Assembly: GCA_964370445.1 (NCBI GenBank)
Contig: CAYJJK010000088.1
Coordinates: 1-9,710 of the forward strand
Length of the DNA: 9,710 nucleotides
Origin: JAAYCI01 sp964370445
Lineage (GTDB): Bacteria > Bacillota > Clostridia > Oscillospirales > Ruminococcaceae
Direction of reading: 5' to 3'
The notes beneath the pieces are model-generated. The model was not told the DNA's origin. It saw only the letters and a list, made by a program, of their open reading frames with translations, and searched no databases. Each line of letters opens with the position of its first letter. Within the stretch, counting starts at the first letter, position 1. A program made the translations under genes and the position numbers. This document shows positions 1 to 5,382 of the stretch, piece after piece.

Positions 1-54
1 TGCAAAAAATCAAAAGAAGGATTCGACATCAGCAAGCTTACCGTGTCGGGCTGA
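1..54 (+). CDS. C-terminal end of an unidentified protein (partial)
   Basis: An open frame enters from the left edge and ends at TGA (52-54), giving the 17-residue tail CKKSKEGFDISKLTVSG. The next gene starts 38 bases later behind its own ribosome binding site, so this is probably the end of an upstream gene on the same strand, perhaps in one operon with flavodoxin. There is too little sequence to name a family. The lysine-rich, hydrophilic tail is compatible with a soluble protein. The frame could also be chance, since only 18 codons are visible. Confidence 0.4.
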   Translation, partial: CKKSKEGFDISKLTVSG

Positions 55-75
55 TCCAATTAAATAAAACTATAG

Positions 76-82
76 AAAAGGA
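76..82 (+). promoter_or_regulatory. Ribosome binding site of flavodoxin
   Basis: AAAAGGA lies 10 bases before the ATG at 93. No convincing -35/-10 pair is visible between the upstream stop at 54 and this site, so flavodoxin may be transcribed together with the preceding gene. Confidence 0.6.
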
Positions 83-92
83 ACGTGAAGTT

Positions 93-483
93 ATGGGCAA
101 AGTAGCAGTGGTATATTGGAGCGGAACAGGAAACACTGAAACAATGGCAAATTTGGTTGCAGAAGGAGCAAAGTCTAAGGGTGCCGAAGTAGATGTACTT
201 GTCTGTGATGCGTTTTCTAAAGACAAAGAGGATCAGTATGATGCATTGGCTTATGGTTGCCCCTCTATGGGCGACGAGGTGCTGGAAANNNNNNNNNNAT
301 GATGTGAAAGATGAACTTTCTGGAAAAAAAGTGGTGTTGTTTGGCTCTTACGGCTGGGGAGATGGCGAGTGGATGAGAAATTGGGAAACAGAAGTATCGG
401 CCATTGATACCTATATTTGCAACGAAGAACCCGATGCCGAAGCCGAAACACAGTGCAAAGAACTTGGCGAAAAACTGGCATAA
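93..483 (+). CDS. Flavodoxin (interrupted by an assembly gap)
   Basis: This is a small FMN-binding electron carrier of the cytoplasm, used in place of ferredoxin in low-potential redox reactions. The N-terminal beta strand VAVVYWSGTGNTETMA carries the phosphate-binding loop SGTGNT (residues about 10-15). Later come YGCPSMGDEVLE, the 60s FMN loop, and FGSYGWGDGEWM, the 90s loop with its aromatic residues; the protein ends KELGEKLA. The run of N at 289-298 splits the gene. The upstream half reads in the frame of position 93, and the downstream half is one base off (codon phase of 298). The frames rejoin only if the true gap is 3n rather than 10 bases. Compared with typical clostridial flavodoxins of about 140 residues, roughly 8 residues are missing at the gap. 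The apparent frameshift is therefore an assembly artefact and not a pseudogene. Confidence 0.95.
289..298. other. Assembly gap (10 N)
   Basis: Ten consecutive N inside the flavodoxin gene. The number is a placeholder or an underestimate: the reading frame on the two sides is out of phase across exactly 10 bases, and the family alignment suggests about 24 bases are really present. Confidence 0.98.
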
Positions 484-491
484 CACAATAC

Positions 492-534
492 AAGAACCCC
501 TGGGTATATACCTTGGGGTTCTTTGCTTTGTTTA
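492..534 (+). terminator. Rho-independent terminator after flavodoxin
   Basis: AAGAACCCC (492-500) pairs perfectly with GGGGTTCTT (515-523). The loop itself contains the palindrome GGTATATACC, which can extend the stem. A T-rich tail (TTTGCTTTGTTT) follows. It sits 9 bases after the flavodoxin stop. Its tail runs directly into the ribosome binding site of the next gene, which leaves no room for a separate promoter downstream of the hairpin. Confidence 0.85.
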
Positions 535-544
535 GGGCATTGTT

Positions 545-904
545 TTGTATTTTGAACACAAGGTGGTAGAAACATTGGACACAAAGACAAGAAATATTCT
601 TTTAAAATCGCGGTATTTTTTGCTGAATAGCAGTTTTGCGTTAAAGGATATTGCTGCAAAATTAAACATTTCAGAAAGCCACTTGAGGCTACTGTATTTA
701 CGATATTTTGGGCTTGCACCTAGAAAATATATCCGAGGGGTGAAAATGAAAAAAGCGCAAACTCTATTGCGAACCACAAGCAAAACAGTGAGTGAAGTGG
801 CGCAAGAGATATCCTACAGCAACGCAAGTAAATTTTCGGCTGCATTTCAAAAAGCATTTGGCGCATGTCCAAGCCAATATCGAAAGAAAACGGTTTTGGA
901 GTAG
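545..904 (+). CDS. AraC-family regulator, DNA-binding domain only
   Basis: A 119-residue protein that is essentially just the AraC/XylS double helix-turn-helix domain, in size like MarA or SoxS. HTH1 spans about residues 31-56 (FALKDIAAKLNISESHL, then YFG). HTH2 spans about 81-106 (TVSEVAQEISYSNASKFSAA, then FQKAFG), closed by the typical P-S-QYRK at 109-113. No sensor domain is present. The only in-frame start that keeps the N-terminal helix is TTG at 545, with AGGG (534-537) 7 bases upstream; no ATG occurs before codon 68. It lies 56 bases upstream of the metal-transport operon on the same strand and is the likely regulator of it, though it could instead act elsewhere. It has no clear promoter of its own and may depend on read-through of the flavodoxin terminator. 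Confidence 0.85.
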   Translation: MYFEHKVVETLDTKTRNILLKSRYFLLNSSFALKDIAAKLNISESHLRLLYLRYFGLAPRKYIRGVKMKKAQTLLRTTSKTVSEVAQEISYSNASKFSAAFQKAFGACPSQYRKKTVLE

Positions 905-921
905 AACATAAGGTGTGTATG

Positions 922-930
922 TGTTATACT
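922..930 (+). promoter_or_regulatory. Extended -10 promoter of the metal-transport operon
   Basis: TGTTATACT fits the extended -10 pattern TGnTATAAT with one mismatch. No good -35 hexamer lies at 16-18 bases upstream, which is normal for extended -10 promoters. It is 30 bases before the start codon of the small Cys-rich protein gene. An activator such as the AraC protein encoded just upstream could compensate for the missing -35; that is inference. Confidence 0.5.
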
Positions 931-945
931 AAGCAATAAACCTTT

Positions 946-953
946 AAGGAGGG
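946..953 (+). promoter_or_regulatory. Strong ribosome binding site
   Basis: AAGGAGGG lies 7 bases before the ATG at 961. It is the strongest Shine-Dalgarno match in the window and fixes the start of the small Cys-rich protein. Confidence 0.8.
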
Positions 954-960
954 ATGTCAT

Positions 961-1233
961 ATGTTGAATTGGATTACAAAAGAGAAAAACATTATTTTTG
1001 CCGTGGGTGCGATAACCGGCGCGGTTCTTTGCACTGTGTTAAAAACCAAATCCGTGCGCAAATTTGCTGTAAAATCATTGGCTAAGGGCATGATGCTAAA
1101 GGACAATGTGAGCGAAGAGGTAAATAACATTCGCGAAGAGGCAGACGACATTTGTAGCGAGGCTAGGGCAATGGCGAAATGCGATTGTGACTGTGACTGT
1201 GACGGCGAATGTGATCCGGAGAAAAGCGAATAG
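961..1233 (+). CDS. Small membrane protein with Cys-Asp tail (DUF6110-like)
   Basis: A 90-residue protein in three parts: one hydrophobic segment near the N terminus (about residues 9-26, IIFAVGAITGAVLCTVL); a charged helical middle that could form a coiled coil (about 40-73); and a C-terminal tail CDCDCDCDGEC at residues 74-84, where five cysteines alternate with acidic residues. From memory it resembles the small DUF6110 proteins that precede heavy-metal P-type ATPases in clostridia. The family name is recalled and was not searched. The gene is followed after 15 bases by the ATPase and shares its promoter. The tail is a plausible soft-metal binding site or metal-handling chaperone arm anchored at the membrane. 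Its function is unknown; a role as accessory subunit or metal buffer for the ATPase is inference. Confidence 0.7.
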   Translation: MLNWITKEKNIIFAVGAITGAVLCTVLKTKSVRKFAVKSLAKGMMLKDNVSEEVNNIREEADDICSEARAMAKCDCDCDCDGECDPEKSE

Positions 1234-1248
1234 AGGAAGTGTGGCGCC

Positions 1249-3372
1249 ATGAAATATCAAATAGTATGCGATTATCCGGGGCGCCTAAGGCTTCGTTTTG
1301 GTAAATATATTTTCTCAAAAAGGCAGTGTTATGGCCTGCAAGAGCAACTGTTGTCGCTCCAAGGGGTATCACGTGCCTATGTCAACGAGAAAAACGGGTC
1401 TGTTCTTGTGGAGTTTTGCGATGAACAGGAAAAAAAGGCAGTTTTGGAGATGTTTGCCAAACTGTCTCTTTGTGATGTAAAAGAGGCCATGCCCGGTGAA
1501 GCACAAAAAACGAAAGAGCTGGAGCTTTATTTTAAAAAGGAAGTGGTGAAGCATTGCGCGGCACATATGTTGCGGATGGTTTTTTTGCCCAGTACTTTAC
1601 ATAAGTATTATACTATTTTAAAAGCAGTTTCCTTTTTGCGTTTGGGGTTTGCCGCTTTGCACAGGGGCAAGCTAAGCGTGGAGGTGCTGGACGCTACAGC
1701 CATTGGCGCTGCAATGGCGGGCGGCCATTTTGGCACAGCTTCTTCCACCATGTTTTTACTTGGCTTATCTAATTTATTGCAAGGTTATGCCAATATGCGT
1801 GCAAAGCATGCACTTGCCGAAAGCCTGGCAATCACTGTGGATAAGGTTTGGCTTGTGCAAAATGAGCTTGAAACACAGGTGCTGATGAGCGAGGTACGTG
1901 TGGGGGATGTTCTTCGCATACGGGCAGGCAGCATGATTCCGGCCGATGGGGGCATTCTAAAAGGGGATGCGATGCTTAACGAAGCCACCATGACAGGAGA
2001 ACCCTTGCCGGTGCATAAAAGTGTGGGAGGAACGGTGTTTGCCGGCACGGTGCTGGAAGAGGGCGAGATAGATATTTGTGTGCGCAATCTCAACAGCGAG
2101 TCTCGCGTTGCAAAAATTATTGAGCTGATTGATACAGGTGAAAAAGAAAAAGCACAGGTACAAGGCAAAGCCGAGCATCTTGCGGACGACATTGTGCCCA
2201 TTAGCTTTGGCCTGTTTTTGGCAACACTTGTGCTCACGCGCAGTATGGCAAGGGCTTTATCTGTGTTGATGGTGGATTTTTCTTGCGCAATTAAGCTTAC
2301 CACGCCTCTCACCATTATTTCTGCCTTAAAAGAATGTGTGAGCCACGATATTTTGATTAAGGGCGGCAAATATTTGGAGATTTTGTCAAAAGTGGATACG
2401 GTGGTGTTTGACAAAACAGGAACGCTTACCAATGCAGTGCCCAATGTATCAAAAGTGATTGTGATGAAAGAAGGGTATACCGAAGACAAGGTGCTGCAGA
2501 TTGCAGCTTGCTTAGAAGAGCATTTTCCACACAGTGTGGCAGCTTCTATTGTTGCTTTTGCAAAAGCAAAAGGTCTTACCCACCCGGAAGGGCACGGCAA
2601 AGTAGAGTATATTGTGGCACACGGCATTGCCAGCAGCTACGAGGGGCTACGTTCTATTATAGGAAGCCGGCATTTTGTTTTTGAAGATGAAGGGGTAAGA
2701 TATCCGGCCGAAAAAGAAGAGTGGATGAATGAGCAAATTGGCTGTGACAGTGCGGTTTATCTTGCTGTAGATGGAGATTTGGTGGGTATACTTTGTGTAA
2801 ACGACCCGCCAAGGAAGGATGCCATAAAAACCATAGAACTTTTGCGCGAGCAGGGGATACAGGACATTATCATGATTACCGGAGACAGCGAGGGAAGCGC
2901 AAAATATACAAGTGACTTGCTGGGGCTGGATACATACTATGCGGCTGTTTTGCCGGACGAAAAGGCAAAACTTATAGAGAAGATTAAAGCAAAAGGCAAA
3001 ACAGTTTTGATGGTTGGAGATGGCATCAACGACGCACCGGCTTTGAGTAGTGCGGATGTATCCATAACGATGAACGGCTCTTCAGACATCGCCCGCGAAG
3101 TGGCCGATATCTCGGTGCTCAGTGACGATTTGACAAAAATTGTGCTGGCGCGGCAAATGGCTTGTCGGTTGATGAAAAAAATAGTTCAACAATATGGGGT
3201 GATTGTGTCGTTTAACACGGCACTGATTGCGCTTGGCTTAGTTGGCGCCATCACGGCGGGGCGCTCTGCATGGTTGCACAATACGTCTACCATTGCTCTT
3301 GCTGCCAGCTCAGCAAAACCCATGTTGCCCAAGCCATCCAAACGTATGCATGAAACGGGAGAAGAAAAATGA
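1249..3372 (+). CDS. Heavy-metal (P1B-type) translocating ATPase, CtpC-like
   Basis: A membrane ATPase that pumps metal ions, probably outward, via a phospho-aspartate intermediate. The actuator motif TGEP is at residues 249-252, the phosphorylated Asp388 lies in DKTGT, the P1B-specific His-Pro region appears as HFPHS (425-429), and TGDS (544-547) and GDGINDAP (590-597) form the hinge. Hydrophobic helices lie at about 105-185, 308-360 and 635-690. Residues 1-80 resemble a heavy-metal-associated domain (GRLRLRFG) but lack the CxxC metal site. The membrane motif normally CPC or SPC is replaced by FSCA (Ser345-Cys346-Ala347), which argues against Cu, Zn or Cd and fits the poorly known manganese/iron branch that includes mycobacterial CtpC (recalled). 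The start at ATG 1249 is supported by GAGGAAG 9 bases upstream. The 707-residue length is normal, with no frameshift. The downstream small peptide gene overlaps its stop. Confidence 0.93.
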   Translation: MKYQIVCDYPGRLRLRFGKYIFSKRQCYGLQEQLLSLQGVSRAYVNEKNGSVLVEFCDEQEKKAVLEMFAKLSLCDVKEAMPGEAQKTKELELYFKKEVVKHCAAHMLRMVFLPSTLHKYYTILKAVSFLRLGFAALHRGKLSVEVLDATAIGAAMAGGHFGTASSTMFLLGLSNLLQGYANMRAKHALAESLAITVDKVWLVQNELETQVLMSEVRVGDVLRIRAGSMIPADGGILKGDAMLNEATMTGEPLPVHKSVGGTVFAGTVLEEGEIDICVRNLNSESRVAKIIELIDTGEKEKAQVQGKAEHLADDIVPISFGLFLATLVLTRSMARALSVLMVDFSCAIKLTTPLTIISALKECVSHDILIKGGKYLEILSKVDTVVFDKTGTLTNAVPNVSKVIVMKEGYTEDKVLQIAACLEEHFPHSVAASIVAFAKAKGLTHPEGHGKVEYIVAHGIASSYEGLRSIIGSRHFVFEDEGVRYPAEKEEWMNEQIGCDSAVYLAVDGDLVGILCVNDPPRKDAIKTIELLREQGIQDIIMITGDSEGSAKYTSDLLGLDTYYAAVLPDEKAKLIEKIKAKGKTVLMVGDGINDAPALSSADVSITMNGSSDIAREVADISVLSDDLTKIVLARQMACRLMKKIVQQYGVIVSFNTALIALGLVGAITAGRSAWLHNTSTIALAASSAKPMLPKPSKRMHETGEEK

Positions 3373-3449
3373 AAAATCATAAATTTTGGGCCTATCTGGC
3401 GGTATTTTGCCTAATTATGTGTTTTTGGACAGGGGCAAAAAGAACATAA
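3369..3449 (+). CDS. 26-residue membrane peptide coupled to the ATPase
   Basis: The ATG at 3369 overlaps the ATPase TGA in an ATGA junction, the hallmark of translational coupling. GGGAGAAG (3357-3364) lies 4 bases upstream as a ribosome binding site inside the ATPase coding end. The peptide starts MKNHKFW, has one hydrophobic stretch (AYLAVFCLIMCFW) and ends TGAKRT, which is the layout of a single-span small membrane protein with positive charges at both ends. It may be an intact small subunit or the start of a longer protein cut short by sequence change. I recall similar MK-x-HK-starting small proteins near clostridial metal ATPases but cannot assign a family. Confidence 0.5.
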   Translation: MKNHKFWAYLAVFCLIMCFWTGAKRT

Positions 3450-3456
3450 TGGTTGT

Positions 3457-3661
3457 AAAAGAAAGACAGAGCCCGTGGCTCGGTCTCAGGTCGTCAATAA
3501 AGCCCCAATTGCGTCGTCAGACTGCAAAATGCCGCGGCAGTTACATATCACATATATGCGCCTTTGCGGCATTTTTTGCTTCCTAGCACTTGGCACTTTC
3601 TTGCCGCCCTGTAGTTTTTTGACAGTCTGAGACAGAGCCCGTGGCTCGGTCTTTCTTTTTT
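3457..3661. repeat. Non-coding inverted-repeat element (MITE-like or structured RNA)
   Basis: The outer ends are inverted copies of each other. From AAAAGAAAGAC at 3457 inward, and from the complementary GTCTTTCTTTT ending at 3661 inward, 33 of 41 bases match. Each end holds its own near-palindromic hairpin with GAGCC/GGCTC arms (3464-3486 and 3630-3652). Nested inside are TCAGACTG (3517-3524) against CAGTCTGA (3623-3630), and AAAATGCCGC (3526-3535) against GCGGCATTTT (3566-3575). No coding frame is convincing. The 8-mer TTGTAAAA occurs at 3453-3460 and again at 3671-3678, a possible but loosely placed target duplication. It separates the ATPase operon from mntP. It could be a mobile miniature element, or a folded RNA bounded by terminators. 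Confidence 0.65.
3630..3661 (+). terminator. Terminator hairpin at the right end of the repeat element
   Basis: AGACAGAGCC pairs with GGCTCGGTCT (one mismatch) across a 3-base loop (3630-3652), followed by TTCTTTTTT. It would end transcription of the ATPase operon before mntP. The left copy (3464-3486) is followed by a T-rich tract only when read on the minus strand, so the two copies terminate outward in opposite directions. Confidence 0.7.
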
Positions 3662-3670
3662 GTGCAACGC

Positions 3671-3700
3671 TTGTAAAATAAACCTCACATAAGATAGAAT
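3671..3700 (+). promoter_or_regulatory. Possible mntP promoter
   Basis: TTGTAA (3671-3676) and TAGAAT (3695-3700) are separated by 18 bases and lie 39 bases before the mntP start. The match is fair rather than strong. No yybP-ykoY manganese riboswitch signature was found between here and the start codon. Confidence 0.4.
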
Positions 3701-3739
3701 AAAACAATATAGAGTTTTCTTAAACAGAAAGAGACCGCT

Positions 3740-4324
3740 ATGAATTATTTTGCGATTGTTTTGCTTGGTGTAGGCCTTGCCATGGACGCAAGCTGCGTTT
3801 GTACCTGCAACGGCTTAGTGTATCGGCCAAATTGGAAAAACACGATTAAAATTGCTTTTCCGTTTGGCCTCTTTCAAGGAATTATGCCATTGATTGGCTA
3901 TTTTGGCATTGGCTTTTTGCCCGAGGCCATTTTCGTTTATCAGCCGGTTATTGCGCTTGTGTTGCTTTGTGCTGTGGGGCTGAAAATGATTGTGGATGCA
4001 CTGCAACATATACGCAAAAATAACCGATGTCCAAGTGAAATCGAAAGCTGCGCACACCGCGGAAAGCTTAGCTTGCAAATGATTTTTGTTCAGGCACTTT
4101 CCACCAGCATCGATGCGCTGACAGTGGGCGCAAACTATGCCACACGGCCTCTTTCTTTTATGTTGCTTGTGGCCGCTATAGTTGCCGTCATCACCTTTGT
4201 TCTTTGCATATTGGCCGTGCAAGTAGGCATTCGTTTGGGCACAAAATTAAACAACAAAGCAGAAATTTTAGGCGGTGCTGTGCTTGTTATTTTAGGGATA
4301 TACCTGTTTTTAGAAAACATGTAA
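3740..4324 (+). CDS. mntP: MntP-type manganese efflux pump
   Basis: A 194-residue inner-membrane protein of the MntP (YebN) family, which exports Mn2+ and protects against manganese overload. Six hydrophobic helices are visible, in two related halves: GVGLAMDAS in helix 1 (Asp16) and STSIDALTVG in helix 4 (Asp125) are the paired acidic motifs characteristic of the family. FGLFQGIMPLIGYFGIG and the C-terminal LGGAVLVILGIYLF are also typical. The loop between the halves (about 90-110) is charged and carries two Cys (97 and 104), and helix 1 is followed by CVCTC, an unusually Cys-rich stretch for this family. The start at ATG 3740 is preceded by a weak AAAGAGA. It stands alone behind the repeat element but next to a metal ATPase, so the two probably form one metal-export locus. 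Confidence 0.9.
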   Translation: MNYFAIVLLGVGLAMDASCVCTCNGLVYRPNWKNTIKIAFPFGLFQGIMPLIGYFGIGFLPEAIFVYQPVIALVLLCAVGLKMIVDALQHIRKNNRCPSEIESCAHRGKLSLQMIFVQALSTSIDALTVGANYATRPLSFMLLVAAIVAVITFVLCILAVQVGIRLGTKLNNKAEILGGAVLVILGIYLFLENM

Positions 4325-4354
4325 AAGGCTTGCAATTCAAAATTTAAATAAAAA

Positions 4355-4400
4355 CGGCCGGACAAGCAGAGTGTAAACTCAAGCTATCCGGCCGCTTTTT
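4355..4400. terminator. Bidirectional terminator between mntP and the SDR gene
   Basis: CGGCCGGA (4355-4362) pairs perfectly with TCCGGCCG (4387-4394). It is followed by CTTTTT on the plus strand and preceded by an A-rich tract that gives a T-tract on the minus strand. The position between convergent genes fits use in both directions. From here to the SDR stop (4401-4531) I see no gene. Confidence 0.85.
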
Positions 4401-4531
4401 ATAATTCGATTCAAAAAGAAGGTGCCCACGCACCGGTTACTGAAATATTTTGGAAGGGATGATCTTTGCCCTGCCGGCAGAAAACGGCGCATTGTCTATA
4501 AACACAAGCAATTTAAAGGGCTATCCATTTT

Positions 4532-5254
4532 TTATGCATCCTGTTTTGTATCTGCAATTTGAATTTCTCTTAAATTTACTCCCTGTGGCAACTCGTAAGC
4601 AAACAAAATGGTGTTTGCAACATCTTCGCTGGTAATGCTACCCACGCCAAGGCTTTCTTTCCAATTATGGTACCCGGCTTTAATCTCATCACTGGTTGTG
4701 TGGCTTAACAGTTCTGTATCCACAGCACCAGGACAAACACGCATCACCCGCACGTTGTGGGCAGATAGCTCTCCCCTTGCCACTTCAGAAAGCCCCACCA
4801 CACCATATTTTGTGGCACAATAGGCGGCGTGGTTGCCAAATGGTTTTACACCGGCAATCGAAGAAATATTGATGATGGTGCCGCCTTGGCGTTCTTTCAT
4901 GTCATTCATTACAATTTGCATGCCATTCATCACGCCCATCACATTTACGTCCATCATTTTTTGCCATTCTGTGGCATCTTGGGTTTCGATATTCCCCAAA
5001 AGCATCAAGCCGGCGTTGTTGATTAATAAATCGGTTTTGCCATATTGGGCTTCGGCCTTACGCACTGCATTTTCAAAGCTCGCTTTGTCTGTCACATCCA
5101 CTTTTTCGCAAATTGTGTTACAAAGGTTTAATTCCTCTAGTTTTTCAAGCCTTCTTGCCAAAAGCAGCAAAGGGTACCCCGCTTTGTTAAAGGCCAAGGC
5201 CAGTGCTTTGCCAAATCCAGAGCTGGCACCCGTGATTACAACCAATTTCTTCAT
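4532..5254 (-). CDS. Short-chain dehydrogenase/reductase (SDR)
   Basis: A classical 240-residue SDR, a soluble NAD(P)H-dependent oxidoreductase acting on an unknown carbonyl or alcohol. The cofactor glycine motif TGASSGFG is at residues 8-15, NNAG at 79-82, the helix Asn is Asn104 (DVNVMG), the catalytic Ser is in ISSIAG (131-132), and YCATK gives Tyr145 and Lys149. Two arginines after the second strand (LLARR) favour NADP(H) over NAD(H). The tetrad is complete, so the enzyme should be active. An AAAGGAGAG ribosome binding site lies 6 bases before its ATG. It is divergent from an HxlR-type regulator with a shared 128-base control region, which suggests induction by a reactive compound that it detoxifies; the substrate cannot be read from sequence. 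Confidence 0.93.
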   Translation of the reverse strand: MKKLVVITGASSGFGKALALAFNKAGYPLLLLARRLEKLEELNLCNTICEKVDVTDKASFENAVRKAEAQYGKTDLLINNAGLMLLGNIETQDATEWQKMMDVNVMGVMNGMQIVMNDMKERQGGTIINISSIAGVKPFGNHAAYCATKYGVVGLSEVARGELSAHNVRVMRVCPGAVDTELLSHTTSDEIKAGYHNWKESLGVGSITSEDVANTILFAYELPQGVNLREIQIADTKQDA

Positions 5255-5269
5255 AAGACTCTCCTTTTG

Positions 5270-5298
5270 TTGACATTTTTACTATAACAGTATAAAAT
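5270..5298 (+). promoter_or_regulatory. Promoter of the hxlR-family gene
   Basis: TTGACA (5270-5275), a 17-base spacer, then TAAAAT (5293-5298), overlapping TATAAA (5291-5296). The -35 is a perfect consensus. It fires rightward towards the regulator at 5383 and faces the SDR promoter. Confidence 0.7.
5280..5292. promoter_or_regulatory. Candidate HxlR-family operator
   Basis: TACT-ATAAC-AGTA is a perfect 4-base inverted repeat with a 5-base spacer, sitting inside the spacer of the regulator promoter and just downstream of the SDR promoter. It resembles the TACT...AGTA operators recalled for Bacillus YodB, a member of the same family. Binding here would block both transcripts. Confidence 0.45.
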
Positions 5299-5313
5299 GC
5301 TATTATATCTGAT

Positions 5314-5342
5314 ATTGTATAGCCTGGCATAAATGATGTCAA
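5314..5342 (-). promoter_or_regulatory. Promoter of the SDR gene
   Basis: On the minus strand TTGACA (5342-5337), a 17-base spacer, then TACAAT (5319-5314). This is the best sigma-A type promoter in the window. It fires leftward into the SDR gene, and its transcript crosses the regulator promoter and the candidate operator. Confidence 0.75.
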
Positions 5343-5382
5343 TACGGTACATAAAGTTCCCTTAGGGAAACGGAGGAAAGCA

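Noticed and set aside
1180..1218. GACTGT tandem units as a stand-alone DNA microsatellite
   Set aside because: The run is short and in frame, and the encoded Cys-Asp pattern gives a better explanation, so it is treated as part of the protein.
1785..2627. 280-residue open frame on the minus strand
   Set aside because: It lies wholly opposite the P-type ATPase, whose motifs are unmistakable, and is Ser/Thr/Pro-rich in the way antisense shadows are.
3386..3586. 66-residue plus-strand and 73-residue minus-strand (3486-3707) frames
   Set aside because: They consist of the inverted-repeat element read as protein, and the palindromes explain the composition.
3453..3678. TTGTAAAA at both sides of the inverted-repeat element as an 8-bp target duplication
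   Set aside because: The right copy lies 9 bases outside the symmetric end and the word is A/T-rich, so chance is likely; it is mentioned but not called.
3662..3739. A yybP-ykoY manganese riboswitch upstream of mntP
   Set aside because: I looked for the conserved GGGGAGUA and CUACC-type motifs in the leader and in the inverted-repeat element and did not find them; the leader is under 80 bases.
4450..4635. 61-residue plus-strand frame after mntP
   Set aside because: It has a weak start and no ribosome binding site, and it overlaps the SDR 3' end out of frame.
4833..5273. 146-residue plus-strand frame
   Set aside because: It is antisense to the complete SDR gene with an intact catalytic tetrad.
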